DNA of 10,251 nt from Promethearchaeota archaeon (GTDB taxonomy: Archaea; Asgardarchaeota; Lokiarchaeia; Sigyniarchaeales; SOKP01): contig JAEORV010000025.1 in the NCBI GenBank assembly GCA_016840695.1, positions 1 to 10,251 on the forward strand. Reading direction: 5' to 3'. Positions 1 through 5,933 of the stretch are shown here, one piece after another (position 1 is the stretch's first letter; each line of letters begins with the position of its first letter). The notes beneath the pieces were generated by a model that was not told the DNA's origin, ran no database searches, and saw nothing but the letters and a program-made list of their open reading frames with translations. The translations under genes were made by a program, and so were the position numbers.

Positions 1-918
1 GTCTAAATTTATTTGTGCGTATCTTCCTTCAAATGAGAGTTCAAACAATAGATCTGTGGCAGTTACAACCAAATAAGGAACATATACTGGATCAATACTC
101 ATTGAGAAATTTTCACTCGTGGTCGATGTGTAGTGCAAGAAATTATAATCTCGATCAGGAGATCCACCTATCCTCGTGCTATTAGGAAGCATGATATCAA
201 CATCAAGACGCACATCAAAAATGGACCACGCTCCATAATTATGTATGCTAAACATCAAATACATGGTAACCGTATCGCCGTCAGTAAAATTGAAAGGATC
301 TGGTCCTAAGTCATAATCAAAATCAAAACCATCACCTTCTAAATTCGCTCTAATATTAATAGCACTTAGGGGAATGCTGACAATATAACCCGCAAGTATA
401 ATAGATGTCACCAATCCCACTACTCTAAAAGCCTTACTCGCTCGAAATTTCCTCTTGATAGTTATGTTATACTCTTTATCCTTTTTTAACTCAGCCGTTT
501 TAAAAACGTGCTGACCAACATTAATTAAAGCACTGATCAATGTTAGGTAAGCGATGACTTGAATTCCAATTCTTGCTGAAATAGCGTATCCCATGAGACT
601 CGTGCTTATTCCAAAATTCCCGAATCCATCGCCTACCGTGAACCCTCCGAAGATATAGAAAGTAAAAATGGCCGAATAAAGAGAATCGATGATCTTCGTA
701 TATCCGTGAGCAACAGTATCCTTTTTAAACGTATGAGTAAGAACAGATAATATAGTTCCAATAACACCAATTATTATAATACCAATGACAAATGCGTCGC
801 TAAACTCCATTATAGGAAAATATATTTCAAGGAGAGAAATTATAAATAGTGGTAGAACAATGTAGAACAAGAATTTTAAGGCCCCGTAAAAAATCATCGA
901 TGGAATTTTAATTTTCAT
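1..918 (-). CDS. Multi-pass membrane protein with a C-terminal non-membrane domain (partial, 3' end off the left edge)
   Basis: The frame is open from an ATG at 918 to the window edge (306 codons, no stop), so the C-terminus is missing. About five hydrophobic segments are visible at residues 11-33, 42-62, 77-94, 115-135 and 163-186. They are followed by a polar, Asp/Asn-rich region from about 190 onward with alternating beta-type patterning (TVTMYLMFSIHNYGAW, then VRLDVDIMLPN). That pattern resembles a LEA14-like or other beta-sandwich domain, but the assignment is inference. A basic stretch at 144-162 probably lies on the cytoplasmic side. The start was chosen at 918 because GAGG at 927-930 is 8 nt upstream; an in-frame ATG at 924 sits only 2 nt from it. 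The gene is divergent from 1112-1651. The family is not recognised; a role at the cell surface is only suggested by topology. Confidence 0.75.
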   Translation of the reverse strand, partial: MKIKIPSMIFYGALKFLFYIVLPLFIISLLEIYFPIMEFSDAFVIGIIIIGVIGTILSVLTHTFKKDTVAHGYTKIIDSLYSAIFTFYIFGGFTVGDGFGNFGISTSLMGYAISARIGIQVIAYLTLISALINVGQHVFKTAELKKDKEYNITIKRKFRASKAFRVVGLVTSIILAGYIVSIPLSAINIRANLEGDGFDFDYDLGPDPFNFTDGDTVTMYLMFSIHNYGAWSIFDVRLDVDIMLPNSTRIGGSPDRDYNFLHYTSTTSENFSMSIDPVYVPYLVVTATDLLFELSFEGRYAQINLD

Positions 919-981
919 GCTCATATCCTCAAATTTTTTAGAAAAAAAGTTACTTAATTATATGCAATATTATAGTTTTGG

Positions 982-989
982 TATATAAA
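982..989 (-). promoter_or_regulatory. TATA box for the membrane-protein gene
   Basis: On the minus strand this reads TTTATATA within AAATTTATATAC. It lies 64-71 nt upstream of the ATG at 918. An archaeal start about 25 nt downstream would give a leader of roughly 40 nt that includes the GAGG Shine-Dalgarno. This was identified by eye; the transcription start is inferred. Confidence 0.5.
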
Positions 990-1046
990 TTTACACATTA
1001 AGAGAACGAAGAAAATAACATTAATACGATAATGATTAGGAATTTC

Positions 1047-1054
1047 TTTATATA
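1047..1054 (+). promoter_or_regulatory. TATA box for the small EF-hand-like protein gene
   Basis: TTTATATA lies 58 nt upstream of the ATG at 1112, which predicts a leader of about 30 nt. There is no Shine-Dalgarno directly before the start. The rest of the 919-1111 divergent spacer is AT-rich and shows no other gene. Confidence 0.5.
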
Positions 1055-1111
1055 CTGTATTCAATATTATTTTCTTGAATTTGATTTAAAAAATTCCTTG
1101 TTTATAAAATC

Positions 1112-1651
1112 ATGCCGTTCGATCTATCCGCTTTGAGAGTTTTGATCAAAAAGATTTTCCCCCCTAAAGAGAGTATCCTCACGGTTGACACGACTGGAGA
1201 TGGAAAGGTGGATTCAGTTCAAATCAGGGCTTTTAACGTGGTCATGCCATTCGTCATGCCAGAAGAGATTGCTCTTAGAGATATTGGAATGAAAGACTTT
1301 AACGGGCGAAGTTTTAACCTCTCTGAATACGGTAGGATAATGCTCGATGGCGAGACGATAAACATCTCTAACGAAATAATCACGCCCGAATCCCTTCAAA
1401 AGCGATTTACGGTATACCACAAGGGAGAGTGCTTTACCTTTGACGAAATCATGGTGGGAAAATTTGGCGGTAGGACGGTTGCGTTAGGAGATACGATCAA
1501 TTTCCTAGCAAAACTTGAAGATGAAGATTTAGCTCGCTTCACGTTGGGCAAGCACTCTCTTATAATCGACGCAGATAACATCTTCCAGCTGGAAATTACT
1601 TTTGAATTGAATGAAGATAATACTAGCGTCAGATTTGACCCTAATAATTAA
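1112..1651 (+). CDS. Hypothetical soluble protein with an EF-hand-like Asp loop
   Basis: This is a 179-residue protein without a signal peptide or membrane segment, probably cytosolic. Residues 26-37 read DTTGDGKVDSVQ. They match an EF-hand calcium loop at positions 1 (D26), 3 (T28), 5 (D30), 6 (G31), 8 (V33) and 9 (D34), but position 12 is Gln (Q37) rather than the usual Glu/Asp. Only one such loop is seen, whereas EF-hands normally come in pairs, so this may instead be a dockerin-like or unrelated acidic turn. The remainder is rich in alternating hydrophobic/polar residues (FTVYHKGECFTF; HSLIIDADNIFQLEITFEL), suggesting beta structure. The start follows a good TATA box by 58 nt. The gene ends 3 nt from the convergent phosphatase gene. 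Its function is unknown. Confidence 0.75.
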   Translation: MPFDLSALRVLIKKIFPPKESILTVDTTGDGKVDSVQIRAFNVVMPFVMPEEIALRDIGMKDFNGRSFNLSEYGRIMLDGETINISNEIITPESLQKRFTVYHKGECFTFDEIMVGKFGGRTVALGDTINFLAKLEDEDLARFTLGKHSLIIDADNIFQLEITFELNEDNTSVRFDPNN

Positions 1652-1654
1652 AAT

Positions 1655-3559
1655 TTAATCCAATATTTCGTCTAAGATCTTACCTTCTGAGTTTCTTGGA
1701 GCGGGAATTTGAAGTAAATGGGCTATAGTGGGTGCAATATCGATAAGTTGTACTGGGTTTTCTAGCTTGAAGCCTTTCTTTATACCCGAACCATTCACGA
1801 TTATTGGAACACTAATAGAATATTCTCCAAGTTTAGCATCGGGAAGATAATACGCGTGAGCGGCATAATTCACCTCAACATTGTAGGCTTCAGGTTTAAC
1901 CAGAATTTCTGGGGGTTGTTCTGAAGGATCGAGCTGTTCTAAGGCACCATCAAACAAGGTGAACGGGGGATTTAAAAAATACACGACGTCTCCAATCCTT
2001 TCTCCGTCTTGTCCTAAATCAGCAGCCTCTTCTTTTCGAATTGCAAGTTTAATAATGGGGTCACCCGTTTCTGGATCCTTCATTTGATAAAGAGCTTGTA
2101 TTATCCGATCTCTTACTGATTCGTAATCTCCGGTACTCACAATTCCTTGAGGATCCCTTCCCTTGAGATTGACCCATACATATGGAGGTTCCAAATAGGG
2201 GAACGCTAGAGTTTTATTCCAATCAACAACCAATTTTTGTTTTTTACTGTCCCATTTATAATTCAAAAGATTCGAGCGGACTAAAGCTAAGGGAACATTA
2301 ACCATTCTCCACGTGGGCATGGCACCATGATCTGAGAGGAAGAATACCACGGTTTCGTCGTCCACGCACGATTCCAAGAGTAATCCTACCATTTCGTCTA
2401 CAATTTGATAAGCGGTTTGAACATAACCAAGAGCCTTAGTGGCGGCTTTTTCGGTATAAAACGGAGAATCCTCGTGCAATACAGCAAGGGTTCGATGGTT
2501 CACGGCATCTAACAAGTGAATGTGAAAGTAACAAAGGTCCCATCCTAACGAACCTTTAGCATACTTAATGGCGCGTGCTAAGGTTAACGCTTCCCTCCTC
2601 GCACGGAAGAGATAGGTTTTCACTTCTCCAGAGATCATGTAATCAACTTTCTCTTCCTTTCCTAAATCGTGTTCTATTGCATTCCGGATTAATTTTTCGC
2701 CAAAATCTTCCGGATTCGTCCATCCTTTCGTGTTATAATAGCTCGTGAGCTTTAGATTCAATTTACTTCCATCGCTTGCCATCTCAACGATTTGTACCTT
2801 GAAAAGGCAGGGCAATTTTCCCTGGTTTGATTCAACTTCTACCGATATCCAGTCGCTCCACTGCTCCATCTTCAATAATTGCCAATCTTCTCCTTTTCCG
2901 TTAGCAATAGCAAGCGAATCGTATCCATTTCCCTCTGAATCTATTATATATCCATTAAGAACTGGTGCTTGTACAACGTGCCTGTTTTTCACGCCAATCG
3001 CGATTTGAAGCAAGGGTGACTTGCTATTAAACATTCCAGGGTCAGCTTCCGCTTGAGTGATTTGTAAACTTGGTTTCGAAGGTTCAGTAGAAAATTTTAA
3101 AGTGGCAGGGTACGATAGCTCTCTAGGGAGCGATTCGGGAAGTGGCCAAGTGAGGAGGCTCATTGCTCCTTTTTTGAAGTCACTCGGCCAACCAGCGGGA
3201 TAATTTATGACGAAAGGAACCCTTCCATTCTTTTCTGCCGTGTCCCATATATATTCTGCTCCAGCATATCGAGAGAGAGAAGTTCTTGATCTAATTTTAG
3301 GCCCAAGTTCAAATGGTTCGCCTGGGAGATGAAGGTAGAAGCTCGTGGCACCGTGGACAGCCGTTGTTGCTCCCGTGGCAAGCGTTGCCCAATTTGTAGG
3401 AGTGTCGCAGGGAGGACACGACAAGCCCTCGCCGATCACGCCACTTTCAACTAACTTGCTAATGTTTGGCAATACATCCTTATCCATGAATTTCTTGAGG
3501 AGATAGGGTATGGATTGATCAATTCCAATAAATAGGATTTTTTTAGGTGTAGAAGTCAT
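1655..3559 (-). CDS. Alkaline phosphatase superfamily enzyme (type I phosphodiesterase / nucleotide pyrophosphatase-like)
   Basis: The 634-residue protein carries the superfamily's two-metal site in order. D14 is in FIGIDQS. The nucleophile is probably T53, in CDTPTNWATLATG, which lines up with TxPN in nucleotide pyrophosphatases. D351 and H355 are in HLLDAVNHRT, D410-H411 are in FFLSDHGA, and the last His is H568 in NYAAHAYY. The C-terminus (IDIAPTIAHLL, 607-616) is the usual end of this fold. Residues about 150-310 form a large region between the metal-binding halves with no recognised motif, probably a cap that sets substrate choice. Known members hydrolyse phosphomonoesters, phosphodiesters or phosphonates; the substrate here cannot be told. 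No signal peptide is visible, so it is probably cytosolic, unlike many family members. The ATG has no clear Shine-Dalgarno. Its 3' end faces the 1112-1651 gene across 3 nt. Confidence 0.9.
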   Translation of the reverse strand: MTSTPKKILFIGIDQSIPYLLKKFMDKDVLPNISKLVESGVIGEGLSCPPCDTPTNWATLATGATTAVHGATSFYLHLPGEPFELGPKIRSRTSLSRYAGAEYIWDTAEKNGRVPFVINYPAGWPSDFKKGAMSLLTWPLPESLPRELSYPATLKFSTEPSKPSLQITQAEADPGMFNSKSPLLQIAIGVKNRHVVQAPVLNGYIIDSEGNGYDSLAIANGKGEDWQLLKMEQWSDWISVEVESNQGKLPCLFKVQIVEMASDGSKLNLKLTSYYNTKGWTNPEDFGEKLIRNAIEHDLGKEEKVDYMISGEVKTYLFRARREALTLARAIKYAKGSLGWDLCYFHIHLLDAVNHRTLAVLHEDSPFYTEKAATKALGYVQTAYQIVDEMVGLLLESCVDDETVVFFLSDHGAMPTWRMVNVPLALVRSNLLNYKWDSKKQKLVVDWNKTLAFPYLEPPYVWVNLKGRDPQGIVSTGDYESVRDRIIQALYQMKDPETGDPIIKLAIRKEEAADLGQDGERIGDVVYFLNPPFTLFDGALEQLDPSEQPPEILVKPEAYNVEVNYAAHAYYLPDAKLGEYSISVPIIVNGSGIKKGFKLENPVQLIDIAPTIAHLLQIPAPRNSEGKILDEILD

Positions 3560-3611
3560 TTTACAATACTCAAAAGATTAATTTCAGTTAATAGTACATA
3601 ATAGAGTGGAA

Positions 3612-3621
3612 AGTATAAAAA
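3612..3621 (-). promoter_or_regulatory. TATA box for the phosphatase gene
   Basis: The minus strand reads TTTTTATACT, 53-62 nt before the ATG at 3559, giving a predicted leader near 30 nt. It begins only 4 nt beyond the stop codon of the upstream radical SAM gene (TAA at 3626-3628). The T-run may therefore serve both as that gene's terminator and as this promoter. Confidence 0.45.
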
Positions 3622-3625
3622 TATT

Positions 3626-4447
3626 TTATTTCGAAAATCCTCCTTGGTGAAAATGATTCACGCACTCAATTTTATATTTTTTACTAAGCTCAACGATTTT
3701 GTCCGATAATAAATCCCAATACGAATTATCGTGCGGTGTGTTGTAGATAGTTTTATATTTTTCTAATAAGTCCGGTCGATTCTTTTCTATAAAATCAAAT
3801 ACTCTCTTGCGGTTATGCGGTCTGACATTTAAATTTTCGAACGAGAAGTAATCTACAAAATCAATGGCGTATCTCATTATTTCTTCGATGTCAGTCATGT
3901 AAGGAAAGATTGGTGATATAAACACGTGCGTTTTCAATCCAGCTTCTTTACATTTTCTTAACGCAGCAAATCGTCTTGAAGGGATCGAAGCGCGAGGTTC
4001 GAGTTGTTTCATGTATTCTTCATTTAACGTGGAAATCGATATGGCCACATCAATATCTTTAAATTTTTTCAATATATCGATATCCCTTGTCACCAGTTCA
4101 GATTTTGTCAATATGGTTAGCGATGGCTGATGTGGAACTAATTTTTCAAGGATTTTGCGGGTAAGTTCGTACTTTCTCTCGTGGGGGAGGTATGGATCTG
4201 TCACGGAGCTTAATAACACGTTCTTACCACGATATTGCCCTCGCGGTTTTACTAAGTCTGGTGAATTTATTTTTACGTCGAGAAAAGCGCCCCAAGGTTC
4301 ATGATGATTGGTAAACCTCTTCATGAATTCAGCGTAGCAATAGATACACCCGTGCTCGCACCCCACGTATGGATTCACAACTAAATCCACGCTTGGAATG
4401 TTACTTCTTGTCAGGATGCTTTTTGCTAATATTTCTTGAATTATCAT
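3626..4447 (-). CDS. SPL-family (SplB-like) radical SAM protein
   Basis: This 273-residue protein has the radical SAM cluster motif near its N-terminus: C30, C34 and C37 in YVGCEHGCIYCYAEFM, expected to bind a 4Fe-4S cluster and S-adenosylmethionine. Downstream blocks are typical of the Rv2578c/SplB-like group: SSVTDPYLPHERKYELTR (80-97), TILTKSELVTRDIDIL (111-126), SISTLNEEYMKQLEPRA (137-153) and VFISPIFPYMTD (175-186). True spore photoproduct lyases repair thymine dimers, but most archaeal relatives have no established substrate, so DNA repair should not be assumed. The length is near normal for the group, with no fused domain. The ATG lies only 19 nt after the 3' end of tRNA-Phe on the same strand with no Shine-Dalgarno and no room for its own promoter. 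Read-through from the tRNA promoter is therefore likely. Confidence 0.88.
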   Translation of the reverse strand: MIIQEILAKSILTRSNIPSVDLVVNPYVGCEHGCIYCYAEFMKRFTNHHEPWGAFLDVKINSPDLVKPRGQYRGKNVLLSSVTDPYLPHERKYELTRKILEKLVPHQPSLTILTKSELVTRDIDILKKFKDIDVAISISTLNEEYMKQLEPRASIPSRRFAALRKCKEAGLKTHVFISPIFPYMTDIEEIMRYAIDFVDYFSFENLNVRPHNRKRVFDFIEKNRPDLLEKYKTIYNTPHDNSYWDLLSDKIVELSKKYKIECVNHFHQGGFSK

Positions 4448-4466
4448 CTTAAATTTCTTTATTTAA

Positions 4467-4563
4467 TGGTGCCAAGAGAGGGATTTGAACCCTCGATACC
4501 CAGATATCTAAAATCTGAAATGATTCTTCAGTCTGGTGCGTTCCCGGGCTACGCCACCTTGGC
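4467..4563 (-). tRNA. tRNA-Phe (GAA anticodon) with intron and encoded CCA
   Basis: The minus strand folds as a complete class I tRNA. The acceptor is GCCAAGG/TCTTGGC with one G-T pair. The D stem is GCGT/ACGC around the loop AGCCCGGGA. The anticodon stem is CCAGA/TCTGG, the variable loop is GTATC, and the T arm is GAGGG-TTCAAAT-CCCTC. The discriminator is A73 and CCA is encoded (4467-4469). Removing 20 nt (4506-4525) leaves the anticodon loop CTGAAGA, anticodon GAA, so the tRNA reads Phe codons. The mature length is 77 nt including CCA. The 5-nt variable loop excludes a Leu or Ser identity. It is followed 19 nt later by the radical SAM gene on the same strand. Confidence 0.93.
4506..4525 (-). 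other. tRNA-Phe intron at position 37/38 with bulge-helix-bulge-like fold
   Basis: The 20-nt intron follows G37 and precedes A38, the canonical archaeal site. Positions 32-35 (CUGA) can pair with intron UUAG (one G-U pair), leaving a 3-nt bulge AUA over the 3' splice site. Intron ends AAUC/GAUU can form a short inner hairpin; with that pairing the 5' bulge is only A36-G37, so the motif is slightly relaxed. It is expected to be cut by the archaeal tRNA splicing endonuclease. The exact cut could shift by one because an A lies on both sides. Confidence 0.85.
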
Positions 4564-4575
4564 TACCTATGCATG

Positions 4576-4632
4576 TATCTTACTTAAAGTTTAAAAAGTT
4601 ATAAAAGTAGATATTTTTTTCTAAGTAAGATA
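4576..4632. repeat. 11-bp perfect inverted repeat around the tRNA-Phe promoter
   Basis: TATCTTACTTA at 4576-4586 is the exact reverse complement of TAAGTAAGATA at 4622-4632. The arms are separated by 35 nt that contain the TATA elements and an 8-T run (4613-4620). It lies between the regulator stop codon (4656) and the tRNA. It could be a transcript hairpin at the regulator's 3' end or a protein site. Function is not known. Confidence 0.5.
4590..4607 (-). promoter_or_regulatory. Promoter TATA region of tRNA-Phe (and probably the radical SAM gene)
   Basis: On the minus strand CTTTTATAA and ACTTTTTAAA overlap 27-44 nt upstream of the tRNA 5' end. Either would place a transcription start within about 15 nt of the mature tRNA. 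No separate promoter fits in the 19-nt gap before the radical SAM ATG. Confidence 0.45.
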
Positions 4633-4655
4633 TCTAAAGTAGTTAAAAATGTCAT

Positions 4656-5771
4656 TTAAATTTTTTCAGCATTCCTATATTTATTAAGTTTTTCTAATTC
4701 CGTGTGAAGAATCCCAATAAAATCTTCCACTAAAGGGAAGTATTCCAAAAGTTCTTCCAATCTACTTCTTATAAAAGCATATCCATTCAGATGCTTCATT
4801 TGATTTTCTTTTTCTCTTAATTCACGAAGTAATTCATCTAATACTGGTTTTTTATTGAATGTTAAGTTAAGTCGATTAAAAAACCTCAAGAAATAGTTGT
4901 ATTTAATGGACTCAACGACGTAGAACGGCTTTCTAACACCTTTTATTTTTACTTTTTGAATTAATTCGTTCTCAATTAGATAATTAAGCGCCTGAGAGAT
5001 GTATCCCGTAGAAAATCCCGTCAATTTTTTAGCATCTTCTTGAGTTAGTTGCTTTCTAATTATGAAATAGGATAGAATCCTTGTATATTGATCGTTTTTA
5101 ACCGTGAATCCTGTTGTTTCAGACAATACTTTTATTATTTCTTCTTCTATATCTTCCAAGCGTAAATCGGCAGAATAGTCCTCGATGTCTTTGAAAAATC
5201 CCCTTTTAGAAGGAATTTGTGGCATATCTGGAAAAGAGTTTTTTAAATGTTCTACTAGATCTTCATATTCGCTCCAAAAATCTATCAACTCCTTAGTTCT
5301 CAATAAAATAATGGGAAAGATATCATTGTTCTTATGTTTTGAGTTTAAATTTGTTAAAGAATCAATTTTTTTATTAAAAAATTCAACCATCTCATAAATC
5401 ATTGCAATTGCTTCGTAGAGTGCAGTCATGGTTAAATTTGTAAGAGATCCGCGAAAAGAGTAGAAATATGTATAATTATTACCAGACTTTTCTTTTTCAC
5501 GATGAAGTACTCGAAATTTTTCGTATTTTTTCACGAATGACGAGATCGTTCCTGTTGAAATTCCTGATTTTGACTTTTTTTTGTAATACTCCAACGAAAG
5601 CGCACGCATTTGAGCTTGAGTGAGCTTAGGATGGAACAAAAGATATGCTAGTAAGTGAGATTCCATTTCAGATCTCTTAGTCTTTCCCACATCTACCACG
5701 TATTGAATGAGAGCTTTCTCTATTTCCTTAATTCTTCCTTTATAAAATATTGAATCTTCTTGTTCCTGCAT
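4656..5771 (-). CDS. Tandem winged-helix GbsR/MarR-like transcriptional regulator
   Basis: The 371-residue protein contains two related winged-helix units. The first spans about 35-106 (LTQAQMRAL, then GISTGTISSFVKKYEKFRVLHR, cited here only by its core SxGTISxFVKKYE, and the wing NNYTYFYSF). The second spans about 228-287 (LTQEDAKKLTGFSTGYISQ, then ALNYLIENELI and the wing KPFYVV). The shared LTQxxxxxL...STGxIS pattern points to an internal duplication. Helical regions at 112-180 and 305-368 look like dimerisation elements. It is probably a DNA-binding repressor or activator. It is divergent from the acyltransferase gene across a 158-bp spacer holding a 58-bp palindrome, which is its likely operator and would also give autoregulation. 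The ATG has almost no leader after the predicted transcription start. Calling it GbsR/MarR-like is from domain pattern only; effector unknown. Confidence 0.82.
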   Translation of the reverse strand: MQEQEDSIFYKGRIKEIEKALIQYVVDVGKTKRSEMESHLLAYLLFHPKLTQAQMRALSLEYYKKKSKSGISTGTISSFVKKYEKFRVLHREKEKSGNNYTYFYSFRGSLTNLTMTALYEAIAMIYEMVEFFNKKIDSLTNLNSKHKNNDIFPIILLRTKELIDFWSEYEDLVEHLKNSFPDMPQIPSKRGFFKDIEDYSADLRLEDIEEEIIKVLSETTGFTVKNDQYTRILSYFIIRKQLTQEDAKKLTGFSTGYISQALNYLIENELIQKVKIKGVRKPFYVVESIKYNYFLRFFNRLNLTFNKKPVLDELLRELREKENQMKHLNGYAFIRSRLEELLEYFPLVEDFIGILHTELEKLNKYRNAEKI

Positions 5772-5798
5772 CCTATAATAATTATATTGTTTTCTTCA

Positions 5799-5807
5799 TA
5801 TTTAAAT
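5799..5807 (-). promoter_or_regulatory. TATA box for the regulator gene
   Basis: The minus strand reads ATTTAAATA, preceded by AAC, 28-36 nt before the ATG at 5771. The transcript is therefore predicted to be nearly leaderless. It forms the left outer arm of the palindrome and is the same sequence as the TATA box of the divergent gene. Confidence 0.55.
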
Positions 5808-5847
5808 GTTATTCCACTTTTTGTGAAACTTCATTAAAAGTGAGAAC

Positions 5848-5856
5848 ATTTAAATA
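5848..5856 (+). promoter_or_regulatory. TATA box for the acyltransferase gene
   Basis: ATTTAAATA lies in the right outer arm of the palindrome, 74-82 nt before the GTG at 5930. A start near 5877-5882 is predicted, giving a leader of about 50 nt that contains a second copy of the palindrome core. Confidence 0.55.
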
Positions 5857-5895
5857 GGTTATTTTCTAATATCATTGTGAGGTTATTCATTTTAT

Positions 5896-5909
5896 ATGAA
5901 ATTTCATTA
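5896..5909. promoter_or_regulatory. Second copy of the operator core in the acyltransferase leader
   Basis: ATGAAATTTCAT (5896-5907) is a perfect 12-bp palindrome. TGAAATTTCATTA (5897-5909) matches TGAAACTTCATTA at 5824-5836, the centre of the large palindrome, at 12 of 13 positions. The copies are 73 bp apart, close to seven helical turns. This suggests a second binding site for the same regulator, downstream of the predicted transcription start, where binding would block transcription. Confidence 0.5.
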
Positions 5910-5927
5910 GAATTGAAAATTATAAAA

Positions 5928-5933
5928 AGGTGA
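5928..5933 (+). promoter_or_regulatory. Shine-Dalgarno-like AGGTGA overlapping the GTG start
   Basis: AGGTGA matches the archaeal 16S anti-Shine-Dalgarno but contains the GTG start itself. An in-frame TGA at 5897 and the absence of ATG, GTG or TTG between it and 5930 rule out an earlier start. No ATG follows until residue 56, so GTG at 5930 remains the best choice. Confidence 0.35.

Larger units (their letters stand above)
5799..5856. promoter_or_regulatory. 58-bp interrupted palindrome: candidate shared operator
   Basis: Three nested inverted pairs share one centre at 5828/5829. The outer pair is TATTTAAATGTT (5799-5810) with AACATTTAAATA (5845-5856), 12 of 12 matching. The middle pair is CACTTTT (5815-5821) with AAAAGTG (5836-5842), 7 of 7. 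The inner pair is TGAA (5824-5827) with TTCA (5830-5833), 4 of 4. The gaps are 4 or 2 nt. The outer arms contain both divergent TATA boxes, so a protein bound at the centre would sit between two promoters facing away from each other. Location beside a winged-helix regulator suggests it is that protein's binding site; this is inference. Confidence 0.7.

Noticed and set aside
1038..1098. 8-bp inverted repeat AGGAATTT (1038-1045) / AAATTCCT (1091-1098) flanking the TATA box of the 1112 gene
   Set aside because: Short and AT-rich with a 45-nt spacer; expected by chance in this composition and not supported by a regulator nearby.
2745..3008. Open frame on the plus strand inside the phosphatase gene, and similar antisense frames at 1214-1581, 5185-5397, 5989-6234, 8810-9025 and 9699-10208
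   Set aside because: They lie opposite well-supported coding genes, have low-complexity or biased composition and no recognisable domain or promoter.
4501..4563. tRNA-Leu (TAG) reading of the tRNA locus
   Set aside because: The TAG loop needs a stem made from intron sequence, and the variable region would be too short for a class II Leu tRNA. Removing 20 nt at 37/38 gives a perfect Phe tRNA.
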